From contig CM041465.1 in NCBI GenBank assembly GCA_023213395.1, forward strand, positions 42,911,741 through 42,975,740: a DNA stretch of 64,000 bases. Reading direction: 5' to 3'. Below are positions 42,361 to 53,960 of this stretch, one piece after another (position 1 is the first letter of the stretch; each line of letters opens with the position of its first letter). The notes beneath the pieces are model-generated. The model made no database searches and was not told where the DNA came from. It saw only the letters and a program-made list of their open reading frames with translations. Position numbers and translations under genes: made by a program. This DNA is from Cycas panzhihuaensis. Its lineage: Eukaryota > Cycadophyta.

Positions 42361-44048
42361 ACTAGAAGATCTTGGGGTTCAAGTCACATCAATCAAAAAG
42401 TTGTCCAAATGGTATACTCAGACTGTTTAGGACGACCAAATCATTGAAAGAAAATGTCCATCAAAATATAACCAACAAACCATTTATGCACTTATGGCTG
42501 AAGTGCTTTGTGTTGATGAGCCTTCCACTTTTGAGGAGGCTTCTAAAAATGAAAATTGGAAAGCTGCCATGGATGAAGAAATCTATTCTATTGAAAAGAA
42601 TGGAACATGGGATTTGGTAGAATTGCCTAAGCACAAATAGGCAATCAATTGCAAATGGGTCTACAAGACCAAATTCCATTCTGATGGTACACTTAAGTGC
42701 CAAAAGGCCCGATTTGTTGCAAAGAGCTTCAAACAAGAGGAAGACATTGACTATGAGGAGACTTTTGCACTTGTTGCAAACATGAACACCATCAGACTCA
42801 TCTTGGCCTTAGCTACTCAATGCAAATGGCTAGTTTTTCAAATGGACATGAAGAGCGCCTTCCTCAATGGCTATCTTCAAGAGGAGGTATATTTGGAGCA
42901 ACCTCCTGGTTACAAAGTACAAGGCAAGGAGCACATGGTTTGTCGCCTGAAAAGGCTTTGTATGGCTTGAAACAAACCCCACGAGCATGGTACTCAAAAA
43001 TCGATGATTATTTTTTGAGACATAGTTTTCATCGATCCACATCAGATTCTAATTTGTACATCAAAGTTGGGAAAGACCATGCTATTTTTATTGTCTTGTA
43101 CGTGGATATCTTAGCGATTACTAGTAATGACACTAAGATGATTCAGATTCTCCAAGGTGATTTGAAGAGAAGCTTTGAGATTATAGATCTTGGACTCCTC
43201 CATTATTTTCTAGGTTTTGAGGTATGGAAACAACCAGGCTATATTTTCATCTCCCAAGCAAAATATTCTTGGGACATTTTGTAGTGATTCAGGATGCATG
43301 ACTGCAAACCAACGCCTACACCCTTGGAGAATGGAACAAAACTAACTCTCAATGAGGAAGCTGAATCGACAAATCCCACTCTTTTCCGGCAATTGATTGG
43401 TAGCCTAATCTACCTCACTAACACTAGATCGAACATTTCATTTATCGTTGGGATTTGCTTCAGATACATGTCTCAAACTAATCAGAAACATTAGAATGCA
43501 GAAAAATACATACTGAAATACATCAAAGGTACATTGCAACATGGCCTTCAATATGTTCACAATGAGAACTTCATCTTGGAAGGGTTCTCAAATTCTGATT
43601 GGGTAGGATCACAGGATAGCCAGAGATCAACCTCGGTATATTGTTTTACCTTTGGTTCTAGAGTTGTTTCATGGAGTTGCAAGAAGCAACCCAATGTCAC
43701 CTTATCCTCCATGGAAGCAGAGTACAAAGTTGCAGTGAGCGCAAGTTGTGAGGCTATCTGGCTTCGATGGATTCTTGGAGAGCTTGGACTTGATCAGGAT
43801 CACCCTGCCAGGATATATTGCGACAATCAAAGTGTGCTCAAGTTGGGCAAGAATCTAGTTTTTCATGTGCAAACCAAACACATCGAGGTTCATCATCACT
43901 TCATCAGAGAGCATGTGCAGAACGGTGAGATCAACCTCCAATACATACCTCAGAGTAGCAAACAACAGATATCTTTACCAAGCCTCTTGGTAGAGAAAAG
44001 TTTGTGAAATTTAGAGAAGGTCTAGGGGTTCAAACAACATTGTAAGCG
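42361..44048 (+). pseudogene. A4 reverse transcriptase and RNase H
   Basis: DEPSTFEEASKNENWKAAMD, CKWVYKTKFHSDGTLK, MKSAFLNGYLQEEVYLEQPP, a 1-base frameshift near 42955, TPRAWYSKIDDYFLRHSFHR. The catalytic box reads YVDI (near 43096-43110), losing one Asp. RNase H 43534-44007 is open and well kept: LEGFSNSDWVGSQDSQRSTS, MEAEYKVAVSASCEAIWLRW, CDNQSVLKLGKNLVFHVQTK, HIEVHHHFIREHVQNGEINL. Confidence 0.9.
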
Positions 44049-44056
44049 ATGAGGGG

Positions 44057-44387
44057 TCATTAAACCTTTGTTTACATGTTAAGTATATGTACTTTATTTT
44101 GATGTATGTTTGTGCTTTATGGGGTGACTTATCACTTAAGTGATAAAGTGCACACCCACATTCTTTCCTAGTAATATAACATTGTTACTTAAGGGTCAAA
44201 TGACCCTCATGCACTTTTGCTCACTTGAGAGCCCAAAAGGACACATGTCCTGCATGCAAAGGATGTAGCTTGGATGTTTGACACTTGTCAAACATCCAAT
44301 GCCTTAGGTCTCTTCTGTAACTCTATATATTGAGACCACTTCTCATGTTTTTTCTAGAGAGTTTGAGTTATATTGTTATGTTGCTAG
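44057..44387 (+). repeat. A4 3' LTR, first ~330 bp
   Basis: TTAAACCTTTGTTTACATG onward matches 38494-38820. The first two bases read CA instead of TG. The palindrome is at 44129-44146. It stops at GTTGCTAG where element F begins. A GATGAGGGG purine tract precedes it. Confidence 0.9.
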
Positions 44388-44689
44388 TGAAAGGAGTGGA
44401 TCTATACTTTATCTACATGCACTAAACACAAAGGCAAACACGGGAGCAAGAGAGACTTGAGATTAAAAGAGTAGCTCTCACAAAATGGGGAGGTAAGAGT
44501 GAGCCTCCTCCATTGAGCTTTTACTTTTATATTGAGAGAGCGAGCATTAGTGTTAGGTGAAATGAAATTACATATAATGCATATGAAAGTGCATTTCACT
44601 TAAGTGATCTAATTTAAAATTCACTTAAGACTCTTTTTAGGAATAATCAACTAATGGAATGACCTTGTGACATTAACTCGTTTCAATCA
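44388..44689 (-). repeat. F 3' LTR
   Basis: Plus-strand TGAAAGGAGTGG...TTTCAATCA, TG...CA ends, bounded left by A4 LTR and right by a minus-strand PPT (TAAGGGGG, 44690-44697). A single copy in the window, so the call rests on ends and context. Confidence 0.65.
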
Positions 44690-44707
44690 CCCCCTTAATG
44701 GTAGAAG

Positions 44708-45581
44708 TGTTGACTTAAAGATTCACACCCTTATGAGATCAATACACTTGTCAAGGTTACACAGGTTATAGTCTAGTTTAGGACACAATCAACATCATCA
44801 TCCACATAGATCACACAGATTTATTAATATTTCCACATGATTATAGCACAACGACACACAGATCTGAGAGATCAAGACCTATTTCACATTCAATCCTTGC
44901 AAACAGAGAGAATCCACAATTTCCACGCAACTCTTATTTTATTAAGCAATAAGTTTTTTTACACAAGGTGCTGTAATGCATTCCCTGTGCATTCCAGCCT
45001 CACACATTCAATCTGTCACATGCGTACCCATGAGGTACCCATCAAAATACATAGTTTAGGCTGTTGTCATGCGTACTGGTCTTCGTACCAATGCGTACTG
45101 GAATACTTGGTTCTCACCCTCGAGAGTATACCATAGGATTGAATCACTTGGCTCTCACCCTGGAATGGTCCTCAAAGCATCATTAAATATGTCCCTTTGA
45201 TGCCTTTTGGGTGAAAGGTTATGACCCAAAGTCATAACCATACCTTTTTGTCACCAAGGTACCCTTTCACTTTAATACTTGATTAAGTCTCCTTAATGGT
45301 GTCTTTTCTGATCCGTACATCCATACATATGTCCTTTTGGGCTGATGTCATCATTTCTGGGTGCCTTTGGGTCAGGTCTGTCCATATGTACCTTGCTGTG
45401 TGCAAGCATACCGAAAAAGGTATGTAACCAGGTACGCATCTGTCATATGTACCCAGATTGCATATTTTTCACCTTTTTCCACTATGCATACCTCTGTACA
45501 GTCCATAGTTGCATTTCTCTGGTCAATACAAGGTTGTATTCCATCTTCCTCAAGGTCTATGTGCCAAAATATGTCCCAACA
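44708..45581 (-). repeat. N 3' LTR
   Basis: TGTTGACTTAA...ATGTCCCAACA. Direct repeat of 49848-50722 with scattered substitutions. Rich in GTAC-containing words (GCGTACTGG, GTACCAATGCGTAC). Confidence 0.95.
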
Positions 45582-46019
45582 TCTATCTCGGGTCAACATG
45601 ATTGGGTTGAGCATCCTTGCTCAACAAAAAATTCAAAATTTGGGGTATTCCTCCCCTCTCGCTCTAAGGCTGCCCTCACGCCTCGCCTCGCTACTTGGTC
45701 GCCATTCTTGGTTAATAAATCCTGATCTATTGGCATTTTTTCTTTTTTGTTTTTGTTTTTTTTTTTTTATGCCTTTGTCTTGTTTTACTCAACTTTCCCT
45801 TGATTTTCCGTATGATAATATATCTTTCCTCCATGCTTTACCATATTGCTTATTTGTATGATATGAGTTACGGTTATTTTTTTGTTTTTTAATTTTTTTG
45901 TATTTTATGTTACATACCGACTGAATCACGTTCTGGTATCAAGGCAATTCGATTTTGCCTCAACTTCACGCAACACGTTATAGTACAACCGGCTAATTCT
46001 ACTGGTAAGTTGCTCCACC
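45582..46019 (-). other. N region between integrase tail and 3' LTR
   Basis: Noncoding, with T-rich runs (45740-45770, 45880-45905). A 7-bp hairpin TTGAGCA...TGCTCAA lies at about 45605-45622. No clear polypurine tract abuts the LTR, which is unusual. Confidence 0.5.
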
Positions 46020-46403
46020 TTAGTTGATATAGGGTTTCAGTTTACTACCCTTGACCATTTCAGGCAGTAGTTGGCTTGATAGTTTTTTCAACTGGATAGT
46101 GCCATTCTGGTACACCTTCTCAATCATATATGGGCCTTTCCAATGCATCTTCAATTCTCCTTGGGTTGTTTGGGATTTGTTGTTGAATCGCCATACTCGA
46201 TCACCCTTCTTGAAATACGATGTCTTGTCGTGGCGGTCGTGCCTTGTCTTTTTTCGCCTTTTCCTTGGTGTGGTATGCTTTGTCAGTTTCTTCTTATGAT
46301 CCCTTAATTGATGTTGGTTTATTATTCCTTCTTCCAACCAATGTTCTCTACAATGTATCAAATGGGAAATTCCACATAGTGGTTCTTCATAAAAGGGTTT
46401 CAC
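46020..46403 (-). pseudogene. N integrase C-terminal tail
   Basis: Minus-strand frame of about 127 codons: a basic segment (RKRRKKTRHDRHDK), SYFKKGDRVWRFNNKSQTTQ and LKMHWKGPYMIEKVYQNGTI followed by LKPYIN. This is the SH3-like C-terminal part of gypsy integrases (WxGPYxIxxV...). Zinc-binding and catalytic domains are absent upstream. Confidence 0.75.
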
Positions 46404-46596
46404 ATAATCTCCAACGTATTCTCCATGATTTCTATCTTCTATAGTGGAAATTTTGTTTCCTAGACCGGAATCTCTAGGGATACTCTCAGCAAGTTCCTTT
46501 TCTTCTTCCTTAAATTTGGCATTGATGGTTGAAAAAGATCTTCCGCTAGGTAGGTGTACCTCTAAAGAAGATGAGGAAGGTTTGTTACTTCCTTCC

Positions 46597-47163
46597 TCAG
46601 GCTGGGGAAGGGCAATCTACCTCAAGACCCACACTGGAGGTAGAGGGAAGGTTAGGGTTAGAGGGGGTTGGGGTATTAGGAGGTGAATTAGGGTAAGGTT
46701 TTGGGTTAAAAGGGGGATTTGGGTTTGGGTCTAGGTTTTTAATGTTATTAATAACACTCATATAATCAACAAATTTAGATTTACTATCAACGTCTTCAGT
46801 TACATTCCGAGAAAGTAGGTTACACCTATAGGATGAGGGGTTGACTTCATATACGTCTTGTAGCCAGTAATCCGCGAATTTCATTCTATTTTCATCATTT
46901 GAAGAATTGTAGATTTCTCCAAAGTAAGTTGGTTTTGCTTCTTGGCGATCGATTAGTTTTGTGGGTTCTTCGGTCGTATGGTAGAGGTTCTCTTCACCGA
47001 ACGAAGAAGTTGTTGCTTCACTCACAATGGTTGTACTCGAACCATCATCAGGTATCACTTCAATGGAATTTCTCCCTAACATTGGTAATACCACTTCATT
47101 CCCTCCATCTGACAAGGTAAAGGTTATGTCTTTCCAGCTTTGGAGGCATTGGGTTTTGTATAG
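46597..47163 (-). pseudogene. N linker ORF, acidic then proline-rich
   Basis: Continues in the protease frame or close to it. The start (TLSDGGNEVVLPMLGRN) looks like the end of the protease region; then comes an acidic, Ser/Thr-rich part and FADYWLQDVYEVNPSSYRCN, ending in a Pro/Asn-rich tail (NPNPPFNPKPYPNSPPNTPT). No recognised domain. It may be the spacer that normally precedes RT. Confidence 0.5.
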
Positions 47164-47895
47164 CTACCTCCCCAATAAGGTTGGATAAGGAGTTGCACCT
47201 TTCTCCGTTTCCACAATCGTAAAATCGATTTTTATGACAATTCCTACCACATCCACCTTGATGTTGGCCAGTTTTCCCACGGGTCGCACCAACAATTCAT
47301 TGGCTAGTTTTAACGAATAGGTTGTCGCTTCCAACTTCAGACTCCCTAACTTCCGCCATGTTGAGGTGGGCAGTAGATTCACAGCTGCGCTCCCATCAAC
47401 GATCACTTTCGGAAATGTTTCTCCCAATACCATCATTGTCACCATGGGATCCATGTTGAATGACGACATCACTTTCTTTAGACTTTTAGTAATTCCTTCT
47501 TGTAATATCCCTCCTTTAATCCAGTTGATTACTTGGCATAGAGGAATAGTTAATTGCATCTATTTTACCAGATTCTCCATCAGCAACAACATTCTTGGAA
47601 TATCCTCGGCTGGTAATCCTTTGAATAATTCCTCCATTTGTACCATTTGGGCCTGTGTTTTTGGTTCTTCTGGTACTTTTTCTTTGTCCTTTTGTTTATT
47701 TTTCCTCACATACACATATTTGGTTTCTGGCTTCCCCATTGGTAATGCACTCTCTTCTTGAGCTAAGTCTTCTAACACTAGTTTTGTTTGTTTGAATCGA
47801 ATCATTTCCGTCTGTGGATTTGGATATCCTTCATCTTCCTTCTCCTTTTGTTTCTTTTGGAGTTTTACATTTTTACTCTCTGGTATGATTGTCAT
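47164..47895 (-). pseudogene. N protease region
   Basis: Two adjoining frames. 47895-47560 is a charged linker (LQKKQKEKEDEGYPNPQ). 47559-47164 has VIVDGSAAVNLLPTSTWRKL, the DGx-type retropepsin active site of Athila/Tat-like gypsies with the Asp kept, and the flap end ATPYPTLLGR. One stop separates the pieces at about 47560. Confidence 0.75.
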
Positions 47896-49707
47896 TAGAT
47901 TGGTAGCTTTAGCTTTTCCCTTATAATTTTTTGTTTTGTGCTCACTTGGTCCACAGTTGTTACATACGAACGGTTTTTGTTCGTATTCCCATTTTGTTGG
48001 GCATTCGGATTTCTAATGCCCGAATTGTAAGCAAATGAGGCATCTTCCCATTGGTTGTTTCTTCCTCGAGGGCTCCTGTGTACTCCTCGTTGTATAAATA
48101 TTCCGAGGTGGGTTGCCTCCCCTTCCCCTACCTCGTCCTCTGTATGATGTTCCTCTTGGGTTGTAGAAACAATCTTTTGTCATATGCGTATCCACATCGC
48201 ATATGTGGCACCATTTGTCCCTTTGGTGCAATGCACTATTCTTCGGACTAAGCTCACACTCTTTTGTCGTGTGCGAACTTTCTTCGCAGATGTGGCACCG
48301 TTTTTCCACTCTGAATTCATGATCCTTTTTCTTCTTTGTCATTTCATCCTCTCTATTATTTCTTATTTTTAATCTTGCCACTTCCTTCCTTAGAGCTTCT
48401 AATTCTGATTCCTCTTCTGATACTCCTACCTGGCAGAAGGGCCGGTTATACTGGTTTTGTTTAATTTCTCTAATCTTCTCGTGTAATTTCAATAGGAGGG
48501 GGTCGTGTCCTCCAACCTGAGCATCCATCTCCATCTCGAAGTCAAGTGCTAGATCCTGGGCATTCTTGAATGACTTTAATGGATGTGCATGCATCATAGC
48601 TCTTAGTTTCTCATTTCTTCCTATGACAAAATAATTTTTCATATTGTGGTCTGTTAGCGTCTTGTTGATCATATTAGCCGCAATGATTTTCATTCTATTG
48701 ATATAGGTTAACACTGATTCTCTGGGCCTTTGTTTAATTTGTCTAAGGGCAATTTCCACTGCTTCATTGCTTTGGAATTTCTGAAATCTTTCCTCAAAGG
48801 ATTTCTTTATCTTTGCCCATGAATCTTTCTTATTTAATTCTTTGTACCATGCCAATGGTACTCCCCTTAATGTACAGGCGAATCTGGCTTTTATCTCGTC
48901 TTCATCTATAATCTTCTTCACGTCGATCAAATTTTGAAATAGATATACATGTTCGGCTGCATCCGAAGTGTCGTTGAAAATCAACTTCCCAAAATCTCTA
49001 TAATCATCCATCTTGGGAGATTGTACCGGTGTCCCACCTGGTGGTGATTCTTCCCCATTCTCCTCCTCACTGGATTCTATCTCCTTCCCTTCACCCTTTT
49101 CTTTTGGAGATGTGCTCGGAGTGCTTACTGCAATATTATCCTTCCCAAATAATGGATTCTTAATTGGGGTTTTTAAATGTATGGGTTCTAACACACCTGC
49201 CACTTGTACTGTTAATGGTGTCACTGTTATATATGACTGATCAGACCCTCTGTCTGATGAATCCTCAAAAAGCTGCCTTGTTAGCTTATTTTCCCAATAT
49301 GCTGAGGGACCTTCCTCCGCCTTTTTGTCGTTGTCATTTAGGTCCTTCAGAGTGCCTTCCATAGGTATACTTTCCTCCTTTGCTAGACCGTCTTTATGTT
49401 CTTCATCCACTTTTGGTTTTTCTTCATATTCTGGGCTAAACAGGTCATCCTTGATTGGGGCTGGTGTTAGTACCATTTGTTCGCCATTGTTTCCCTCTCC
49501 TTGTTCCTGAGATGTCTGGGCTCCACTTGCCTCAGATTCTTCAACGGACTGTCCCTTAGTTTCGTTATTCTACGAACTTAATCTCCTTGCCCTTATCAGT
49601 TTTGACTCCTTTGACCATTGTAATGCCCTTTGTCTACTTGTTTCTTTCCCTTTAGGTGAAGTATCCTTTTGTGGCTCTTCTGCCTTTGAAGGCCTCTTAG
49701 GTGGCAT
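47896..49707 (-). CDS. N gag, long and nearly open
   Basis: Starts MPPKRPSKAEEPQKDTSPKG at 49707, with a TAG at about 49570, then is open 49476-48013 (487 codons). A disordered acidic N-terminal third (EEENGEESPPGGTP) precedes a retrotrans_gag core (YLFQNLIDVKKIIDEDEIKA, FACTLRGVPLAWYKELNKKD, FEERFQKFQSNEAVEIALRQ). Knuckles CHICEESSHTTKEC and CHICDVDTHMTKDC follow, then an RGRGRGRGG stretch and a third knuckle CLICLQFGH broken by a stop near 48013. Two or three stops over 600 codons mark it as young. It would supply particles to the element if read through; more likely inactive. Confidence 0.8.
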
Positions 49708-49847
49708 TGGAACGTCCCCTGGCTGTTGGAGGCTTAGTTACAGCCTGCCATCACGACAACAACCAAGGTCCTCTGTCCTTTACACATTCCTCCTTATGAA
49801 ACTTCTGGGCCTTGTCCCTTCTCAATGGACGTAGGCAACATAACCAA

Positions 49848-50722
49848 TGTTGACTTAATGATTCCACCACTTAGGAGATCAATACACTTTTCAAGGTTAC
49901 ACAGGTTATAGTCTAGTTTAGGACACAATCAACATCATCATCCACATAGATCACACAGATTTATTAATATTTCCATATGATTACAGCACAACGACACACA
50001 ACAGTACAGAGATCAACACCTATTTCACATTCAATCCTTGCAAACACAGAGAATCCACAATTTCCACGCAACTCTTATTTTATTAAGCAATAAGTTCTTT
50101 TACACAAGGTGCTGGAATGCATTCCCTGTGCATTCCAGCCTCATACATTCAATCTGTCACATGCGTACGCAGGAGGTACCCATCAAAATATGCGGCTTAG
50201 GCTGCTGTCATGCATACTGGTCTCCGTACCAATGCATACTGGAATACTTGGCTCTCACCCTCAAGAGTATACCATAGGATTGAATCACTCGGCTCTCACC
50301 TTGGAATGGTCCTCAAAGCATCATTAAATATGTCCTTTTGATGCCTTTTGGGTGAAAGGTTATGACCGAAAGTCATAACCATACCTTTTTGTCACCAAGG
50401 TACCCTTTCACTTAGCACTTGATTAAGTCTCCTTAATGGTATCCTTTCTGATCCGTACATCCATACATATGTTCTTTTGGGCTGACATCATCATTTCTGG
50501 GTGCCTTTGGATTAGATCCGTCCATATGTACCTTGTTGTCGCAAGCGTACTGAAAAAGGTACGTAACCAGGTATGCATCTATCATACGTACCCAGATTGC
50601 ATATTTTTCACCTTTTTCCACTATACGCATTCTCCTCAGACATCTGCACTTGCATTCCTCTGGTCAATACAAGCCTGTATTCCATCTTCCTCAAGGTCTA
50701 TGTGCCAAAATATATCCCAACA
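49848..50722 (-). repeat. N 5' LTR
   Basis: Direct repeat of 44708-45581. The inner edge reads (minus) TTGGTTATGTTGCC, a possible PBS starting TGG but not initiator-Met; the tRNA cannot be named from sight. Confidence 0.95.
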
Positions 50723-50727
50723 AGAAG

Positions 50728-51081
50728 GTCATTTCATCGTATTTTATTCTATCCTATGAGGTCTTCATTTGAGCCTCTTACAAAGCAAACTACTATGACA
50801 CTTTTGTGGTAAACCCTCATGGGGAAGAAAACCCACAGACTTTCTAATCTGCTAACCTGGCTCTGGCGGCTCTTTAAATGAAGCTAGATAGCCAATCAAT
50901 ACAATGAATTTTGTAGTTGAAATCTACTGTGTCTCCATATACCATTTGGTCATCTGCCATGCCGTTTTGGGTTTTTACAAGTTCTGATTTTCCAAAATGA
51001 TACAACTCTTATCTTTTTGCACCCACAAGGGGTTTTCACGAATGAGACAGTGTATGATGATCTTATTGTCATCTCCTTCAA
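50728..51081 (-). other. F 3' untranslated segment
   Basis: About 350 bp between the F pol stop (51082-51084) and the N insertion. No ORF of note. With 44690-44707 it forms the stretch leading to the F PPT and LTR, longer than in the other copias here. Confidence 0.55.
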
Positions 51082-52620
51082 TCAGTTGGAGATGGAGGCC
51101 CTAAGGCCAAGTTGCTTTCGGAACTATTCAAACTTCATCTTTTTCAGTGGTTTGGTGAAGATATCAGCCACGTGATCAGCTGTGGGGCAATACTCTAGTT
51201 GAATTGTGCTATCATGAACTAGTTCTCTAATTCTGTGGACTTTCGTACTTATATGTTTGGTACGATCGTGAAATACAGGATTTTTAGCCATTTGGATTGT
51301 AGACTGATTATCTACATGTAAGTCGGTAGAACTTGTTTGGGTGGCATTCAATGTATTCAACAATTTTCTAAGCCATATCACCTCCTTGCTTGTCTCAAAA
51401 GCAACAATATATTTAGCTTCGACAGTTGAGTTTGCAACTATCTTCTGCTGTTTGGATCTCCATGATATTGGTGTTGTTCCAAGAAATGTTACGTACCGAG
51501 ACATAGATCTTTCTGTGTCTTTATCTCTGGCAAAGTCTGTGTCTGTGTATGCATAAAGTTTGAATTCTGCATTGAGTTCATACAACAAACCATATTTGTT
51601 GGTCTTCTTTAGGTACTTCAACACTCATATTGCAGCCTGCTAGTGATTTTGCTTAGGATTTGTCATGAATCTTGCAGGAATGTCAATAGAGTGTGCAATA
51701 TATGGCCTTCTGTTGGTAGTATAGATGAGACTACCTACAAGTTGCCTGTAGAGTGTTGCGTCTGCTTCCGTAGTGTCACCATCAGCTAAGAGTTTAACAT
51801 TAGGTTCCATAGGTGTAGCCACTGGTTGTGCACCTTCTAATTGAAACTTTGTTAGAAGATCGTTGATATAATTTTCTTTGGAGAGAAAGATTTCGCCATT
51901 CTTTTGAGTTACTTCAATTTCCAAGTAATATTTCATCAACCCAAGGTCAGACAATTCAAAAGTTTTAGCAAGGTCCTTCTTCAACTGGCTGATTACCTGT
52001 TCACTATTCCCCGTTATTAGCATATCATCCACAAAGATTAAGAGGTAAGTGACTTTATCATTTTGGTGTTTGATAAACAATGTTGCATCAACATCTTGAT
52101 AGTTGCAAACCTCATATCCAAGTTGCTTCATTCTTTTAGACAACTTGGTAAACCAAGCATGAGGGGCTTGTTTAGTCCGTACAAGGACTTTATGAGCTTG
52201 TAAACCTTATGTTCTAGACCGACGATTTCGTATCCTTCTGGTTGAGCCATGTAAATTTCTTCTTTAAGGTCCCCATTAAGAAATGCGGTCTTAACATCGA
52301 GTTGTTAGATTTTCCAACCCTGTTGAGAAGCCAAGGCAATAAGAGTTCTAATTGTAGGCCACTAGGTTGTAGGAGCAATGATTTTAGTGTAGTCGATGCC
52401 TTTCCTTTGCGTGAATCCTTTTGCTACCAACCTCGCCTTGTGTTTTTCTTTGGTGCCATTTGATCTGTACTTGTTTTTGAACACCCATTTGTTTTGAACT
52501 ACCCTTCTTCCAAGTGGTAGATCAACAAGCTCCCATGTACTGTTCTTGATAACAGATTGGTACTCTTCGTTCATGGCATTTTTCCAAACTGCATGCTTTA
52601 CAACTTCTTGGTACATTAGG
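51082..52620 (-). pseudogene. F reverse transcriptase and RNase H
   Basis: From 52616: YQEVVKHAVWKNAMNEEYQS, VQNKWVFKNKYRSNGTKEKH, ARLVAKGFTQRKGIDYTKII; then after breaks LLIFVDDMLITGNSEQV near 52020 (DD kept), LGLMKYYLEIEVTQKNGEIF, ATPMEPNVKL. RNase H 51624-51124: YAYTDTDFARDKDTERSMSR, HVDNQSTIQMAKNPVFHDRT, KHISTKVHRIRELVHD, ADIFTKPLKKMKFE then TAG. Sequence type differs from families A-E. Confidence 0.9.
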
Positions 52621-53960
52621 GGCTCTTCATTTAGAGCAAGGTGCAGTTACGTTGGTTCAAGCTCAATGGAAAGTGATTCGTGCATCCTTGCTCTATGGGC
52701 ACTTCTAGTGCCAGTTTTGCCTACCTCATCTGGTCGCATGTGCTTGTGTAGTTAGTAGGCTTCACAAAAACCTCGAGTTGGGAATGAGGTTTTCATTTCC
52801 ACAACCTCTTGGTTTTCATTTTGATCCTGAAAAGGATCATGTGAAATGTTTGGCACGGTGGAAGTTGACGATGTTGGAGAAGATGGGCTAGCCACTGATG
52901 TTGGAGAAGGTGGTCCTTCTGCTATGGCTTTGCCTTTGTTAACTTGGCTATTCTCAAATGATGATGCTCGATGTACACACATTGGCTGGGAGTCACAACT
53001 TGTATCCTTTGGGGCTCTATTGTTAGATTCCAAGATTTTGAACAACTGTTGAGCATCTCCCCCCCTGAATTTTGGAATCTGGACATCAAATTCAGTAGCA
53101 TCATTAAATCAATATGAAGGTGTCTTGGAGTCAAGTCTGAGCAATTGATCTTCAATCTCTGCAAAGATAACATCTTTAGTGATGATGATTTTGTGCTGTG
53201 AAGGTAGAAAAACCTTGTACCCCTTTTTGTCCATAGGGTATCCGACAAAGATGCCTTTGAGGGTTCTATCTTGGAGCTTGTTTATGTGTTCCTCCAAAAT
53301 GTGAGCATAACAAGTAGAGCCAAAAATTTTGAAGTGGGAGATAGAGGGTGTTTGTCCATACCACATTTCATGTGGAGAGGGGCTGAGCTTGGAGGGACTA
53401 ACAGTGTTGATGCAATACACGATAGTCCAAATAGCTTCGGCCCAAAGATAGATAGGGACATTCTTGTATACCAGCATAGCACAAGCCATGTGCCTGATGG
53501 TCCTGTTCATGCGCTCGTCAACTCCATTTTGCTGGGGTGTACCTGCAATAGTGGTCTGATGTTTGATCCCATGGTGACATAGGTACACTTCAAACTCATT
53601 AGAGGTATACTCACCACCGTTGTCAGTCTTGAGTATTTTGATCTTGAATTCATTTTCATTTTCCACGCGGGCCTTGAAAGCTTGAAACATAGAAAAAGTT
53701 TCATCTTTCTTTGCAAGAAAAGCAACACATACTTCTTGGTAAAATCATCAATGAAAGTAATATAGTACCACTTCTGTTTGAGAGAAGGGCTAGGCATAGG
53801 ACCACATATATTTGAGTGTACAAGTTGCAAAGGTAGGCCTGATTTCCACCGAGTACAAGGCAAGGTTTGTCTTTGAGATTTGGCAATGATACATGCTTCA
53901 CATTTGAAGGGCTTAGAGAAGAGCCTAGGCATACTGGGAAGAGTGGCATGTAGTTCTCTT
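52621..53960 (-). pseudogene. F integrase
   Basis: The core begins LVHSNICGPMPSPS near 53800-53830, where HSN replaces HTD, so the first catalytic Asp is Asn. FIDDFTKKYVLLFLQRKMK, then a frameshift near 53690, LKTDNGGEYTSNEFEVYLCH (second Asp kept), GTPQQNGVDERMNRTIRHMA (Glu kept), MWYGQTPSISHFKIFGSTCY. A low-complexity Ser/Pro/Thr linker (SPTSVASPSSPTSSTSTVPN) follows at about 52860-52930. Confidence 0.85.

Larger units (their letters stand above)
38494..44387 (+). mobile_element. Copia A4 (3' LTR cut by F)
   Basis: 5' LTR, PBS, shorter leader (~0.94 kb), gag, protease, integrase, RT, RNase H, PPT and about 330 bp of 3' LTR, then interrupted at 44388. It sits in the G3 integrase after AAACA (38489-38493). 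The missing LTR end and right duplication are not found in the window. Confidence 0.9.
44708..50722 (-). mobile_element. Gypsy N: nonautonomous, gag-protease-integrase tail only
   Basis: LTRs 44708-45581 and 49848-50722 (874 and 875 bp) with perfect AGAAG duplications (44703-44707 and 50723-50727). The 4.27-kb interior encodes gag, protease, a Pro-rich linker ORF and an integrase C-terminal tail. RT, RNase H and the integrase core are missing. Coding parts are better preserved than in most neighbours. Confidence 0.95.

Noticed and set aside
44837-45861. Several open frames of 80-166 codons in the N LTR and next to it
   Set aside because: They overlap the direct repeats and each other, and differ between the two LTRs; LTR sequence rather than genes.
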